Shown here piece by piece: positions 37,915 to 46,647 of a DNA stretch of 64,000 nt; position 1 is the stretch's first letter; every line of letters begins with the position of its first letter. This DNA is from Pedobacter frigiditerrae (GTDB taxonomy: Bacteria; Bacteroidota; Bacteroidia; Sphingobacteriales; Sphingobacteriaceae), in NCBI RefSeq assembly GCF_004331645.1, contig NZ_SJSK01000003.1:301-64300 (forward strand). The letters are read 5' to 3'. The notes beneath the pieces were generated by a model. That model was given only the letters and a program-made list of their open reading frames with translations. It was not told the origin of the DNA and did no database searches. The position numbers were made by a program, and so were the translations under genes.

Positions 37915-39330
37915 ATGAAACTAAAACAAATAATTTTAATCCTTTTAATTGCCTTAGCAATTTACAGTTGTAGACAAGAAAAGAAAATTGAAAGAATCAT
38001 TTCTAAAGACCCCAAAAGTCTGCAGATATCTGAGAATAAAAGATATTTAATGACCGGCGATGGAAAACCTTTCTTTTGGCTGGGAGACACTGGCTGGTTA
38101 TTGTTCAATAGGTTAACTAGGGAAGAAGCGGTAAAATATTTAGAAGACCGTAAGCAGAAAGGCTTTAATGTTGTTCAGGCAATGGTGTTGCATGACGTGC
38201 CTTCTAGAAATGTTTATTTAGATTCTTCGTTGGTGCATTCAGATGTTTCTAAACCAGCAGTTACTGAAGGAAATGATTTTAAGGATTCATTGCAATACGA
38301 TTATTGGGACCATGTAGATTATATTGTTGATGAAGCTGCAAAAAGAGGGATTTATATGGCAATGGTTCCTGTTTGGGGAACAAATGTTAAGGATAAAAGA
38401 GTTAAGGAAGCTCAAGCTGGTCCATACGCTAAATTTTTGGCTACCAGATATAAGGATAAATGGAATATCATTTGGCTAAACGGTGGTGATATTAGAGGTA
38501 GCGATCAAATGAAAGTTTGGAAAGCCATAGGCGAAAACTTAAGGGCAAACGACCCTAATCACTTAATCACTTTCCATCCAAGGGGTAGAACAGCATCTTC
38601 AGATTGGTTTCATAATGCTGATTGGTTAGATTTTAACATGGTGCAATCTGGCCATAGAAACTATATTCAAGATACGATTAAGAGTGAGAAAAATCATTTT
38701 GGGCCAGATAATTGGAAATATATCGATGTTGATTATAACTTAAAACCTATAAAACCAACTATTGATGGAGAACCATCTTATGAGGATATTCCTTATGGTT
38801 TACATGACCCAAGCAAACCAAGATGGAATGACAACGATGTAAGAAGATATGGTTATTGGTCGGTTTTTGCTGGTGCATTTGGTTACACCTATGGACATAA
38901 CTCTATCATGCAGTTCTATAAAAAGACTGACCCAAAACCAGCTTATGGACCGCATGACGAATGGTTTGTAGCTATTAACTCTCCTGGTGCTAAACAAATG
39001 ATTCATTTAAAAAACTTGATGTTATCTCGTTCTTATTTTGATAGGGTTCCAGACCAAACCTTAATTGCTGGTACAAATGGCGAAAGATATGAAAGGGTAT
39101 TAGCCACTAGAGGTGCAGCTTATGTGATGGCTTATACTTATACAGGAAAAGATTTCAGCATTAATATGGGTAAAATAGAAGGTGCAAAAGTTAAAGCATC
39201 CTGGTATGATCCAAGAACAGGAGAAACTACGGTTATTGGAGAAGTGGAGAATAAAAGAGTACAAAATTTTAATCCACCAGCAGAACCAAAAGATGGTAAT
39301 GATTGGGTTTTAATATTGGATAAGATTTAA
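37915..39330 (+). CDS. GH140-type apiosidase, lipoprotein
   Basis: This 471-residue lipoprotein has a lipobox at LAIYSCRQ. Its TIM barrel shows the DUF4038/GH140 pattern: GKPFFWLGDTGWLLFNRL, RKQKGFNVVQAMV, AAKRGIYMAMVPVWG, KWNIIWLNGGDIRG, LITFHPRGRTASSDWFH and IDGEPSYEDIPYG, the last holding a candidate nucleophile Glu. A C-terminal collagen-binding-like beta domain (from about residue 380) ends the chain. GH140 enzymes release apiose-linked side chains of rhamnogalacturonan-II. This gene is therefore the best single pointer to RG-II as the target. Length matches the family. Confidence 0.85.
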   Translation: MKLKQIILILLIALAIYSCRQEKKIERIISKDPKSLQISENKRYLMTGDGKPFFWLGDTGWLLFNRLTREEAVKYLEDRKQKGFNVVQAMVLHDVPSRNVYLDSSLVHSDVSKPAVTEGNDFKDSLQYDYWDHVDYIVDEAAKRGIYMAMVPVWGTNVKDKRVKEAQAGPYAKFLATRYKDKWNIIWLNGGDIRGSDQMKVWKAIGENLRANDPNHLITFHPRGRTASSDWFHNADWLDFNMVQSGHRNYIQDTIKSEKNHFGPDNWKYIDVDYNLKPIKPTIDGEPSYEDIPYGLHDPSKPRWNDNDVRRYGYWSVFAGAFGYTYGHNSIMQFYKKTDPKPAYGPHDEWFVAINSPGAKQMIHLKNLMLSRSYFDRVPDQTLIAGTNGERYERVLATRGAAYVMAYTYTGKDFSINMGKIEGAKVKASWYDPRTGETTVIGEVENKRVQNFNPPAEPKDGNDWVLILDKI

Positions 39331-39364
39331 GGTAGAGGTTTGGAAGGATGAGGGTGAAAGGTGT

Positions 39365-39413
39365 ATAATTCGCAATTCCCCTACTTTGGCGGGGTGCCTG
39401 AAAGGCGGGGTGG
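39365..39413. repeat. Short palindromic GCGGGGTG repeat
   Basis: Two GGCGGGGTG words (in CTTTGGCGGGGTGCC and AAAGGCGGGGTGG) sit in the junction between the GH140 and GH43 genes, next to CAATTCCCC. This is the style of CCCC/GGGG intergenic repeat also present at 49378-49500 and 56240-56276. Confidence 0.5.
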
Positions 39414-39440
39414 TTATTAATTAAATAGAAAAGAAAATTA

Positions 39441-40370
39441 GTGTCAAAAACAAAGTTCATATCATCGTTTCGTTTAGCTATAATTAGCTTGGTTTGCTGT
39501 GCATTAACTTCTTGCTCAAAATATGCTTACGTTTTTACATCGTTCCACGAACCAGCCAATGAAGGGTTAAGACTTTTATATGCTAAGGATGGTTTACACT
39601 GGACTGATTTGAACAAAGTATTTCTAAAACCGGCCGTTGGTACACAAAAAATAATGCGTGACCCATCTATTGTTCAAGGTCCAGATGGTACTTTTCATTT
39701 AGTGTGGACTTGTAGTTGGAAAGGTGATAATGGATTTGGTTATGCCACTTCTAAAGACTTGAAAAATTGGAGTGAACAAAAATTTATTCCAGTGATGCAA
39801 AAAGAACCAACAACGGTTAATGTTTGGGCACCAGAAATTTTTTATGATGATGAAAATTCACAGTTCATTATTATTTGGGCTTCAACAATTCCTTTTCGTT
39901 TTCCAAAGGGGATTGAAGAAGAGGACAATAACCACAGGATGTATTCTATTACAACAAAAGATTTTAAGACTTTTTCTGACCCTAAGTTATTCCTAGACCC
40001 AGGTTTTAGTGTAATTGATGCTGTAATTGTAAAAAGAGCGGTAAAGGATTACGTTTTGGTTTTAAAGGATAATACCCGCCCAAATAGAGATTTAAAGGTT
40101 GCCTTTAGTGAAAATGCCTTAGGTCCTTATACTAATGTTTCAGAGAGTTTTAGCCCGAAATTAACAGAAGGACCAACAGTTTTAAGACAAGGAAATAAGT
40201 ATTTGATTTATTATGATGCTTATGGCGATAAAAAATATACCACATTAAAAACATACGATTTTAAGAATTTTGAAGACATCAGTTCATCGATTACCATACC
40301 AGAAGGACATAAACACGGAACTGTAATTAGGGTAGAGAAGAAGATTTTGAGGAGCTTGAAAAAGGATTGA
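39441..40370 (+). CDS. GH43-family beta-propeller glycosidase, lipoprotein
   Basis: This 309-residue lipoprotein (lipobox at ALTSCSK) starts at a GTG at 39441. The five-bladed propeller fold of GH43 is indicated by the three expected acids: Asp in MRDPSIV (base), Asp in VIDAVIV (pKa modulator) and Glu in LTEGPTV (acid). The YATSKDLKNWS repeat is typical. GH43 enzymes remove arabinofuranosyl, xylosyl or galactosyl units. Its lipid anchor suggests surface or outer-membrane action. It lies between the apiosidase and a propeller protein of unknown function. Confidence 0.87.
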   Translation: MSKTKFISSFRLAIISLVCCALTSCSKYAYVFTSFHEPANEGLRLLYAKDGLHWTDLNKVFLKPAVGTQKIMRDPSIVQGPDGTFHLVWTCSWKGDNGFGYATSKDLKNWSEQKFIPVMQKEPTTVNVWAPEIFYDDENSQFIIIWASTIPFRFPKGIEEEDNNHRMYSITTKDFKTFSDPKLFLDPGFSVIDAVIVKRAVKDYVLVLKDNTRPNRDLKVAFSENALGPYTNVSESFSPKLTEGPTVLRQGNKYLIYYDAYGDKKYTTLKTYDFKNFEDISSSITIPEGHKHGTVIRVEKKILRSLKKD

Positions 40371-40437
40371 TAACCGCAAAGACACAAAGAGCGCAAAGTT
40401 GAGGTTTAATTCTTTGTGACCTTAGTGCTTAAAATAG
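40371..40437. repeat. CCGCAAAGACACAAAGAG repeat (copy 1)
   Basis: A 28-base string at 40371-40398 is repeated exactly at 46549-46576. The downstream part TTCTTTGTGACCTTAGTG is partly complementary and suggests an inverted element. It sits between the GH43 gene and the propeller gene. Confidence 0.8.
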
Positions 40438-40443
40438 AAAAGA

Positions 40444-42273
40444 ATGAAATTGAATAAACTATATATCATCTTATTATTCGTTTTTGCGATACAAACATTG
40501 CAGGCACAAGATACCATACGTTATACTGGCAAAACCTTGGTTAATGCAGATTATCATCACGGGCAGCTAATACCTGTTGTAGGTATCCATAGTATTCAAA
40601 CTTTTAGAGCCAATCGTGAACATCCAGAATTAGCAGAAAACTTTGGTTGGACTTATAATCATGCTCCGATGTTGGCTTATTGGAACAATAAATTTTATGT
40701 GGAGTATTTGAGCGATAAAGTAGGAGAAAGCATCCCGCCAGGACAAACTTTATTACAAAGCAGCGCTGATGGATATACTTGGACCAAACCAGAGGTGATA
40801 TTTCCTATTTATAGAATTACAGATGGAACTAAAAAGCCAGGAAGAGATGAAGTAGCTAAAGATTTAGATGCCGTAATGCACCAAAGGATGGGATTTTATG
40901 TTTCTACAAAAAATGTGTTTCTAGTTTTAGGTTTTTATGCCATCAGCTTTGATGCAAAAGACGACCCCAATGATGGAAATGGAATTGGTAGGGCGGTAAG
41001 AGAAATTCAGCCAGATGGCAAATACGGACCCATCTATTTTATTCACTATAATCCCAATTGGTCTGAGAAAAATACATTATATCCCCTATACACAAGGAGT
41101 AAAAATAAAGCTTTTGTTGAAGCTTGTAATGAATTGTTGGCTAACAAGTTAATGACACAACAATGGAATGAAGAAGCGGATAGAAAAGACCCTTTAATTA
41201 CTTTGCAAAAGCAATATAAAGCATTCAATTACTATCATTTAAATGATGGTAGAGTGGTTGGTTTATGGAAAAATGCATTAACAGCAATTAGTACAGATAA
41301 TGGGAAAAGTTGGCCCGAAAATGCAAGTAGAGCTCCAGGATTTGTAAATAGCAATGCTAAATTCTGGGGACAAAGAACTGCAGATGGAAACTTTGCAACA
41401 GTTTATAATCCATCAGAATATAGATGGCCTTTGGCAATTTCTACTAGTAAAAATGGATTGGAGTACACTAATCTACTGCTGGTTAATGGCGAAGTTGCAC
41501 CAATGCGTTATGGCGGTAATTATAAATCTTATGGTCCACAATATGTAAGAGGCATTATTGAAGGAAATGGTAAGCCAACAGACGGAAAATTATGGGTAAC
41601 CTACAGCATGAACAAGGAAGATATTTGGGTCTCATCAATTCCATTACCAGTAACTGAAATTGCTAAACAGCAAGTAGATGATGATTTTTCAAAACTTCAG
41701 GCAGGAAAGGAATTGGCACTTTGGAATATTTACAGTCCGCTATGGGCACCAGTAAAAGTAGAAAACAAAACATTAGTTCTAAAAGATAAAGACCCATTTG
41801 ATTACGCAAAAGCGGAAAGAGTTTTTCCTGCCTCATCAAAAGTAACCACGCAATTTTCTATTATTCCGAAACAAGATAATTTTGGGCAGATGGAGATTGA
41901 ATTGCAAGATGCAAAAGGAATGGCAACTGTTCGCTTAACATTCGATTCTACTGGTACTTTAAGTGCAAAAGCAGGTGCTCGCTATAAAAACTTTATGAGT
42001 TATAAAGCAGGAGAAAGTTATGATGTTAAAATCAAATTAGATGCTTTTACCAGGTTTTATACCATTACCGTAAACGGAAAAGATGTGTTAACGAGCTTGG
42101 CATTTCAACCTGTAGCTGAAGTTTCCAGAATTGTATTTAGAACAGGAACTGTTCGTCGTTTTCCTGATGTAGATACACCAGCCGACCAAACTTATGATTT
42201 ACCAAAAGCTGGTGAGAGTGAAAAGAATGAAGCCGTTTATTCGATTAAATATTTAAAAACAGGGAAATGGTAA
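40444..42273 (+). CDS. Secreted sialidase-like beta-propeller with C-terminal concanavalin-like domain
   Basis: This 609-residue protein has a signal peptide ending TLQAQ. Residues about 25-400 contain propeller-like repeats with SxDxGxxW-type turns: LLQSSADGYTW, AISTDNGKSW and AISTSKNGLEYT. Residues about 410-580 look like a laminin-G or concanavalin-like beta sandwich (DDDFSKLQAGKELALWNIYS, ITVNGKD). I do not recognise a numbered CAZy family. GH145-like and polysaccharide-lyase propellers are possible relatives. The gene overlaps the next one by 7 bases and sits with GH43 and SASA esterase genes, so a pectin side-chain role is likely. Confidence 0.6.
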   Translation: MKLNKLYIILLFVFAIQTLQAQDTIRYTGKTLVNADYHHGQLIPVVGIHSIQTFRANREHPELAENFGWTYNHAPMLAYWNNKFYVEYLSDKVGESIPPGQTLLQSSADGYTWTKPEVIFPIYRITDGTKKPGRDEVAKDLDAVMHQRMGFYVSTKNVFLVLGFYAISFDAKDDPNDGNGIGRAVREIQPDGKYGPIYFIHYNPNWSEKNTLYPLYTRSKNKAFVEACNELLANKLMTQQWNEEADRKDPLITLQKQYKAFNYYHLNDGRVVGLWKNALTAISTDNGKSWPENASRAPGFVNSNAKFWGQRTADGNFATVYNPSEYRWPLAISTSKNGLEYTNLLLVNGEVAPMRYGGNYKSYGPQYVRGIIEGNGKPTDGKLWVTYSMNKEDIWVSSIPLPVTEIAKQQVDDDFSKLQAGKELALWNIYSPLWAPVKVENKTLVLKDKDPFDYAKAERVFPASSKVTTQFSIIPKQDNFGQMEIELQDAKGMATVRLTFDSTGTLSAKAGARYKNFMSYKAGESYDVKIKLDAFTRFYTITVNGKDVLTSLAFQPVAEVSRIVFRTGTVRRFPDVDTPADQTYDLPKAGESEKNEAVYSIKYLKTGKW

Positions 42274-43766
42274 AGCAGTTTGGAACTTGGAGTTTGGAGT
42301 TTGGAGTTTTTCCTTCATTGTGGATAGGAAGGCAAGCTTTCTTGCTTGGACTTGTGCTTTCTCTATTCTCCTTTTCCGCCAATGCGAAAATATTATTACC
42401 TCAAATTTTAGGAAATGACATGGTGTTGCAACGCGATAAATCTGTTAACATTTGGGGATTTGGTGCTGTTGGAGAGAAAGTAACCGTAAATTTCGCTGGA
42501 CAAACAAAAACTGCAATTACAGACGATAAAGGGAATTGGATTGTTGTTTTGTCTCCTTTAAAAACATCAGCTGTATCACAAAAAATGACTATTTCAGGTA
42601 GCAATAAGATTGTTTTAGATAATATTTTAGTTGGTGAAGTTTGGTTATGTTCTGGTCAATCTAATATGGAGTATGCGATGCGGAAATTGGCCAAAATTCC
42701 GAAACCTAAAAACGAGAAATTAGGCGTTCCATCAGATGCAGTTGTAAAAGCAAAAAATACGAAAATCAGGATATTTTTAGTGAATAGAAAAGCTTTAATC
42801 AAACCAGATTCTGTTCATAAAAGTTGGGCACTTGCGCAAGATTCGGCATTGCGAAATTTTTCTGCTGTAGGGTATTTTTTCGCGAAAGTATTACAAGAGA
42901 AATTAGGGATACCTATTGGCGTAATCTCATCGGCTGTGCCAGGAAGCGCTATTGAACCTTGGATTTCTGATGAAGCATTTGCTAATGAGCCATTTTTTAA
43001 AAGTCAGAAAGTTGGCAACGATCCAAGTAAATTTTATACGCCCATGGTTGAGCCATTAACCAAATTCGCCCTGCGTGGTTTTTTATGGTATCAAGGGGAA
43101 ACAAACTGCTTTTTAGGAGAAAACATCAGCTATGCTTATAAAATGAAAGCCTTAATTACAAGTTGGAGAAAAGCATGGAAGGATGAAAGCATGCCATTTT
43201 ATGAAGTGCAAATAGCGCCATATAATTACGCTAAAACCACTGGAAAAGTGCCAATGACTTCAGATACAGAGCCTGAATTTTGGGAAGCACAAGCTCAGGT
43301 TTTGCGCTTGCCAAATACAGGGATTGTTGTAACTACCGATTTAAATGATAATCAAGAAGATTTGCACCCAACTTACAAATGGGAGGTAGGCAGAAGGTTA
43401 TCGCTTTGGGCTTTGGCAAAAACTTATCATCAGAAAATTAACTACTCTGGACCAATTTATAAATCAAGCCAGTTTAAGAACGGAAAGGCAATTTTAGAAT
43501 TAGCATACTTGAATAATGCTGTTATAACTAATGATAGTAAATCTTTATCTGGTTTTACAATTGCAGGTAAGGATGGAAAATTTGTAAATGCAACAGCAAA
43601 ATTGGTAGGTAAAACATTAGAAGTTTCATCATCAGAAATTAAGCAACCAACTGAAGTGAGATACAATTGGTCAGAAAATCCATCAGGTAATTTTTATAGC
43701 AATGGTTTACCTGCATTACCATTTAGAACTAACAATCCACTAACCAATCAATTTAAAACCAATTAA
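42267..43766 (+). CDS. SASA-family carbohydrate esterase (sialate O-acetylesterase-like)
   Basis: This 499-residue secreted SGNH-like esterase removes O-acetyl groups from sugars. Motifs are clear: CSGQSNMEYAM (Ser nucleophile), FLWYQGETN, and LHPTYKWEVGRRLSLWAL with the catalytic His. An N-terminal beta domain (ILGNDMVLQRDKSVNIWG) precedes the catalytic domain. The first 25 codons come from TTTGGAG-repeat DNA, and the signal-peptide core (FLLGLVLSLFSFSANA) begins only after it. The true start may be later or at a non-ATG codon. It overlaps both neighbours (7 bases and 1 base). Acetylated pectin sugars are the likely substrates. Confidence 0.88.
   Translation: MVKQFGTWSLEFGVFPSLWIGRQAFLLGLVLSLFSFSANAKILLPQILGNDMVLQRDKSVNIWGFGAVGEKVTVNFAGQTKTAITDDKGNWIVVLSPLKTSAVSQKMTISGSNKIVLDNILVGEVWLCSGQSNMEYAMRKLAKIPKPKNEKLGVPSDAVVKAKNTKIRIFLVNRKALIKPDSVHKSWALAQDSALRNFSAVGYFFAKVLQEKLGIPIGVISSAVPGSAIEPWISDEAFANEPFFKSQKVGNDPSKFYTPMVEPLTKFALRGFLWYQGETNCFLGENISYAYKMKALITSWRKAWKDESMPFYEVQIAPYNYAKTTGKVPMTSDTEPEFWEAQAQVLRLPNTGIVVTTDLNDNQEDLHPTYKWEVGRRLSLWALAKTYHQKINYSGPIYKSSQFKNGKAILELAYLNNAVITNDSKSLSGFTIAGKDGKFVNATAKLVGKTLEVSSSEIKQPTEVRYNWSENPSGNFYSNGLPALPFRTNNPLTNQFKTN
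42276..42305 (+). repeat. TTTGGAG tandem repeat at the esterase N-terminus
   Basis: TTTGGAACTTGGAG, TTTGGAG, TTTGGAG and TTTTT follow one another immediately after the annotated ATG. Such runs are common intergenic repeats in Pedobacter-like genomes, and here they are in the reading frame. Confidence 0.65.
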
Positions 43767-46525
43767 TGAAACGCAGATTTATCATCTTCTTGTGTTTAAT
43801 ATCTATGTTCTTTGCCGTAAATGCACAAGAAACGGAGAGATTAATGTTATCTGGAACAGGAAACGACAAAACCGTAAACTGGGATTTTTTCTGTACAGCA
43901 GGAGCAAATTCTGGTAAATGGACAACTATTCCTGTGCCTTCAAATTGGGAGTTACACGGGTTTGGTAAATACAATTATGGTTTCGATAAGGATACATTAA
44001 GAGGTAAGGAGGAAGGTTTATACAAGTACAAATTTGCTGTTCCTGCCGGATGGAAAGGCAAACAAATTAACATTGTTTTTGAGGGTTCGATGACAGATAC
44101 CGAAGTGAAAATTAATGGCAAATCTGCAGGAGCAATTCATCAAGGTTCGTTTTATGTTTTTAAGTATGATATCTCTAAACTTTTAAAAACAGGAGATAAT
44201 TTACTGGAAGTTAAAGTGTCTAAACACTCTTCCAATCAATCGGTTAACAATGCAGAACGCAAAGCAGATTTTTGGATTTTCGGTGGGATATTTAGACCTG
44301 TTTATTTAGAAGCTTTACCTAAGGCTCACCTAGAAAGAGTTCAGTTAAATGCAAAAGCAGATGGCTTTTTTGAAGCAAATGTATATGCAGCAAAAGGAGC
44401 TGATAAAATTTCAATTCAGCTTTACGATAATACTGGTGCTGAATATGGAGAAGTAATTGATGCTGCAATTGAAAATCAAATCAGGATTCAACGCGATTTT
44501 GTAAATCCAAAATTGTGGTCAACCGAGTTCCCTAATTTATATACGGCCAAATTCACCTTGTATAAAGGAAATCAAATCGTCCATACCATTTCTAAAAAAA
44601 TTGGCTTTAGAACGATTGAAGTAAAAGAACGAGATGGCGTTTACATCAATGGCGTAAAAATGAAATTTAAAGGTGTAAATCGTCATTCATTTTATCCTAC
44701 ATCTGGCAGAACAACGAGTAAATCAATTAGCATAGCTGATGTAAAGCTGATGAAGGAAATGAATATGAATGCGGTTCGTATGGCTCACTATCCGCCAGAT
44801 GGCCACTTTTTAGACGTTTGCGACTCGCTTGGTTTATTTGTAATGGATGAATTGGCAGGCTGGCATGGCAACTACGATACAAAAACAGGGACAAAATTAT
44901 TGGGTGAAATGATGGAAAACGATGAAAATCATCCATCAATTATATTTTGGGCTAACGGAAATGAAGGTGGTCATAACAGAGAGCTAGATAATTTATTTGC
45001 TGAACAAGATATTCAGAAACGCCCATTGATTCATCCTTGGGAAGTTTTTAACGGCTTTGAAACCACACATTATCGCGATTATAATTACGGAATTGGAAAC
45101 TACGATTACGGACATAATATCTTAATGCCAACTGAGTTTTTACATGGAATGTGGGATGGTGGGCATGGTGCAGGTTTAGAAGATTACTGGAAAACAATGT
45201 GGAATAATCCATTGTCTGCGGGTGGTTTTTTATGGGATTTTGCAGACCAAGGCGTAGTAAGGGTAGATAAAAATGGTTTTGTTGATACAGATGGAAATCA
45301 CGGTCCTGATGGGATTGTTGGACCTTATCACGAAAAAGAAGGAAGTTTTTATACGATAAAGGAAGTTTGGAGCCCAATATTTTTTGAGCACAGGGAAATG
45401 ACAGTAGGTTTTGATGGTTCATTTAATGTCGAAAATAGATATGCTTTTACCAATTTAAATCAGTGCACTTTCGAATGGAGATTAGAAGAACTGACCAATC
45501 CAATATCTGTTTTTAAAAACGGAACGGCTACTTCACCATCGATAAAACCTTTTGAAAAAGGTATATTAAAAGTTGATTTGCCAAAGGATTGGAGAAATTA
45601 CGATGTGTTGAATATTACAGCTAAATCGCCCAATGGCGAAACCATTTTTACTTGGAGTTTTCCAATTACATTGCCAAAAGATGAAGTGAATAAATTGGTG
45701 GTAAAAACTGGAAAATCAAAAGTTAATGTTGTAAATAATGCATCAACTTACGAGGTTTCGGCAAATGGAATTGATGTTGTGTTTGATAAAACGACTGGTT
45801 TATTGCAAAAGGTTAAAAATGCAAAAGGCGAAATTCCGTTTACAAACGGTCCGATTTTACAAGAAGGGGTTAACAATTTTAAAAACTTCACTCACAAAAC
45901 TATTGGAGATACTGTAGTTATTTCTTCAACCTTTGAACGTAAGGAGAACTTCAATACGTTAGAATGGACAATTTATCCTTCTGGAATTGTTAAAATGCAG
46001 GTTAAATATTTTCCTTTGGCTTACTTTACCACATTTGTGGGAATGAATTTTTCTTATCCAGAGACTGAAATAAAAGGTGTTGAGTATAAAGGAAATGGAC
46101 CTAATCGAGTGTGGAAAAACAGGATGAAGGGGAATCAGTTTGGGATTTGGAAAAAAAGCTATAATACTTCTGCAACGGGCGAACCTCCATTTTTATACCC
46201 AGAGTTTAAAGGCTATTATTCGAATATGTATTGGTGTAAATTTATTGGTAGAAATAACACATTCAAAGTATACACCGACCAAGAAGATATTTTCTTCAGG
46301 TTATTTACACCAAAAAAATCAAAGGATACAGAATGGGATAACATGAGCCCAACTTTTCCTAATGGAGATATTTCTTTTATGAATGGAATATCTGCCATTG
46401 GAACTAAGACCCAAAAACCCGAAACAACTGGCCCGATGGGAATGAAACATGTATTTTACGATTTTGAGAAAGAACCAGCAAGGGCATTAGAAATGACTTT
46501 GTATTTTGATTTTAGTGGGAATTAG
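43766..46525 (+). CDS. GH2 family glycosidase (beta-galactosidase type)
   Basis: This 919-residue secreted protein has a signal peptide ending AVNAQ. It has the GH2 jelly roll (IPVPSNWELHGFGKYNYGF, DTEVKINGKSAG), an immunoglobulin-like domain, and a TIM barrel with KGVNRHSFYPTSGR. The acid/base is Glu400 in ANGNEGG and the nucleophile is Glu457 in PTEFLHG. The DGGHGAGLEDYWKTMW stretch is typical of a Bacteroidota GH2 subgroup. The last 220 residues are beta-rich, like a small-chain domain. It starts at the base where the esterase gene stops (TAATG). The sugar specificity is not certain. Confidence 0.9.
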   Translation: MKRRFIIFLCLISMFFAVNAQETERLMLSGTGNDKTVNWDFFCTAGANSGKWTTIPVPSNWELHGFGKYNYGFDKDTLRGKEEGLYKYKFAVPAGWKGKQINIVFEGSMTDTEVKINGKSAGAIHQGSFYVFKYDISKLLKTGDNLLEVKVSKHSSNQSVNNAERKADFWIFGGIFRPVYLEALPKAHLERVQLNAKADGFFEANVYAAKGADKISIQLYDNTGAEYGEVIDAAIENQIRIQRDFVNPKLWSTEFPNLYTAKFTLYKGNQIVHTISKKIGFRTIEVKERDGVYINGVKMKFKGVNRHSFYPTSGRTTSKSISIADVKLMKEMNMNAVRMAHYPPDGHFLDVCDSLGLFVMDELAGWHGNYDTKTGTKLLGEMMENDENHPSIIFWANGNEGGHNRELDNLFAEQDIQKRPLIHPWEVFNGFETTHYRDYNYGIGNYDYGHNILMPTEFLHGMWDGGHGAGLEDYWKTMWNNPLSAGGFLWDFADQGVVRVDKNGFVDTDGNHGPDGIVGPYHEKEGSFYTIKEVWSPIFFEHREMTVGFDGSFNVENRYAFTNLNQCTFEWRLEELTNPISVFKNGTATSPSIKPFEKGILKVDLPKDWRNYDVLNITAKSPNGETIFTWSFPITLPKDEVNKLVVKTGKSKVNVVNNASTYEVSANGIDVVFDKTTGLLQKVKNAKGEIPFTNGPILQEGVNNFKNFTHKTIGDTVVISSTFERKENFNTLEWTIYPSGIVKMQVKYFPLAYFTTFVGMNFSYPETEIKGVEYKGNGPNRVWKNRMKGNQFGIWKKSYNTSATGEPPFLYPEFKGYYSNMYWCKFIGRNNTFKVYTDQEDIFFRLFTPKKSKDTEWDNMSPTFPNGDISFMNGISAIGTKTQKPETTGPMGMKHVFYDFEKEPARALEMTLYFDFSGN

Positions 46526-46548
46526 CTTTTAACGCGAAGAAAAGAAGT

Positions 46549-46600
46549 TAACCGCAAAGACACAAAGAGCGCAAAGAAAATGTGTTTGAATGTTGAAAGG
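46549..46600. repeat. CCGCAAAGACACAAAGAG repeat (copy 2)
   Basis: The 28-base string at 46549-46576 is identical to 40371-40398. It lies in the 122-base junction between the GH2 and GH78 genes. Identity over this length in two junctions of the same operon could allow recombination between them. Confidence 0.8.
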
Positions 46601-46647
46601 TTTTGAATGCCTAAAGTGCCTAGAACATTACAATTAATTAGTAAATA

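Noticed and set aside
45048..45422. 124-codon minus-strand frame within the second GH2 gene
   Set aside because: Fully antisense to the catalytic domain with the nucleophile Glu457. No protein family features are visible.
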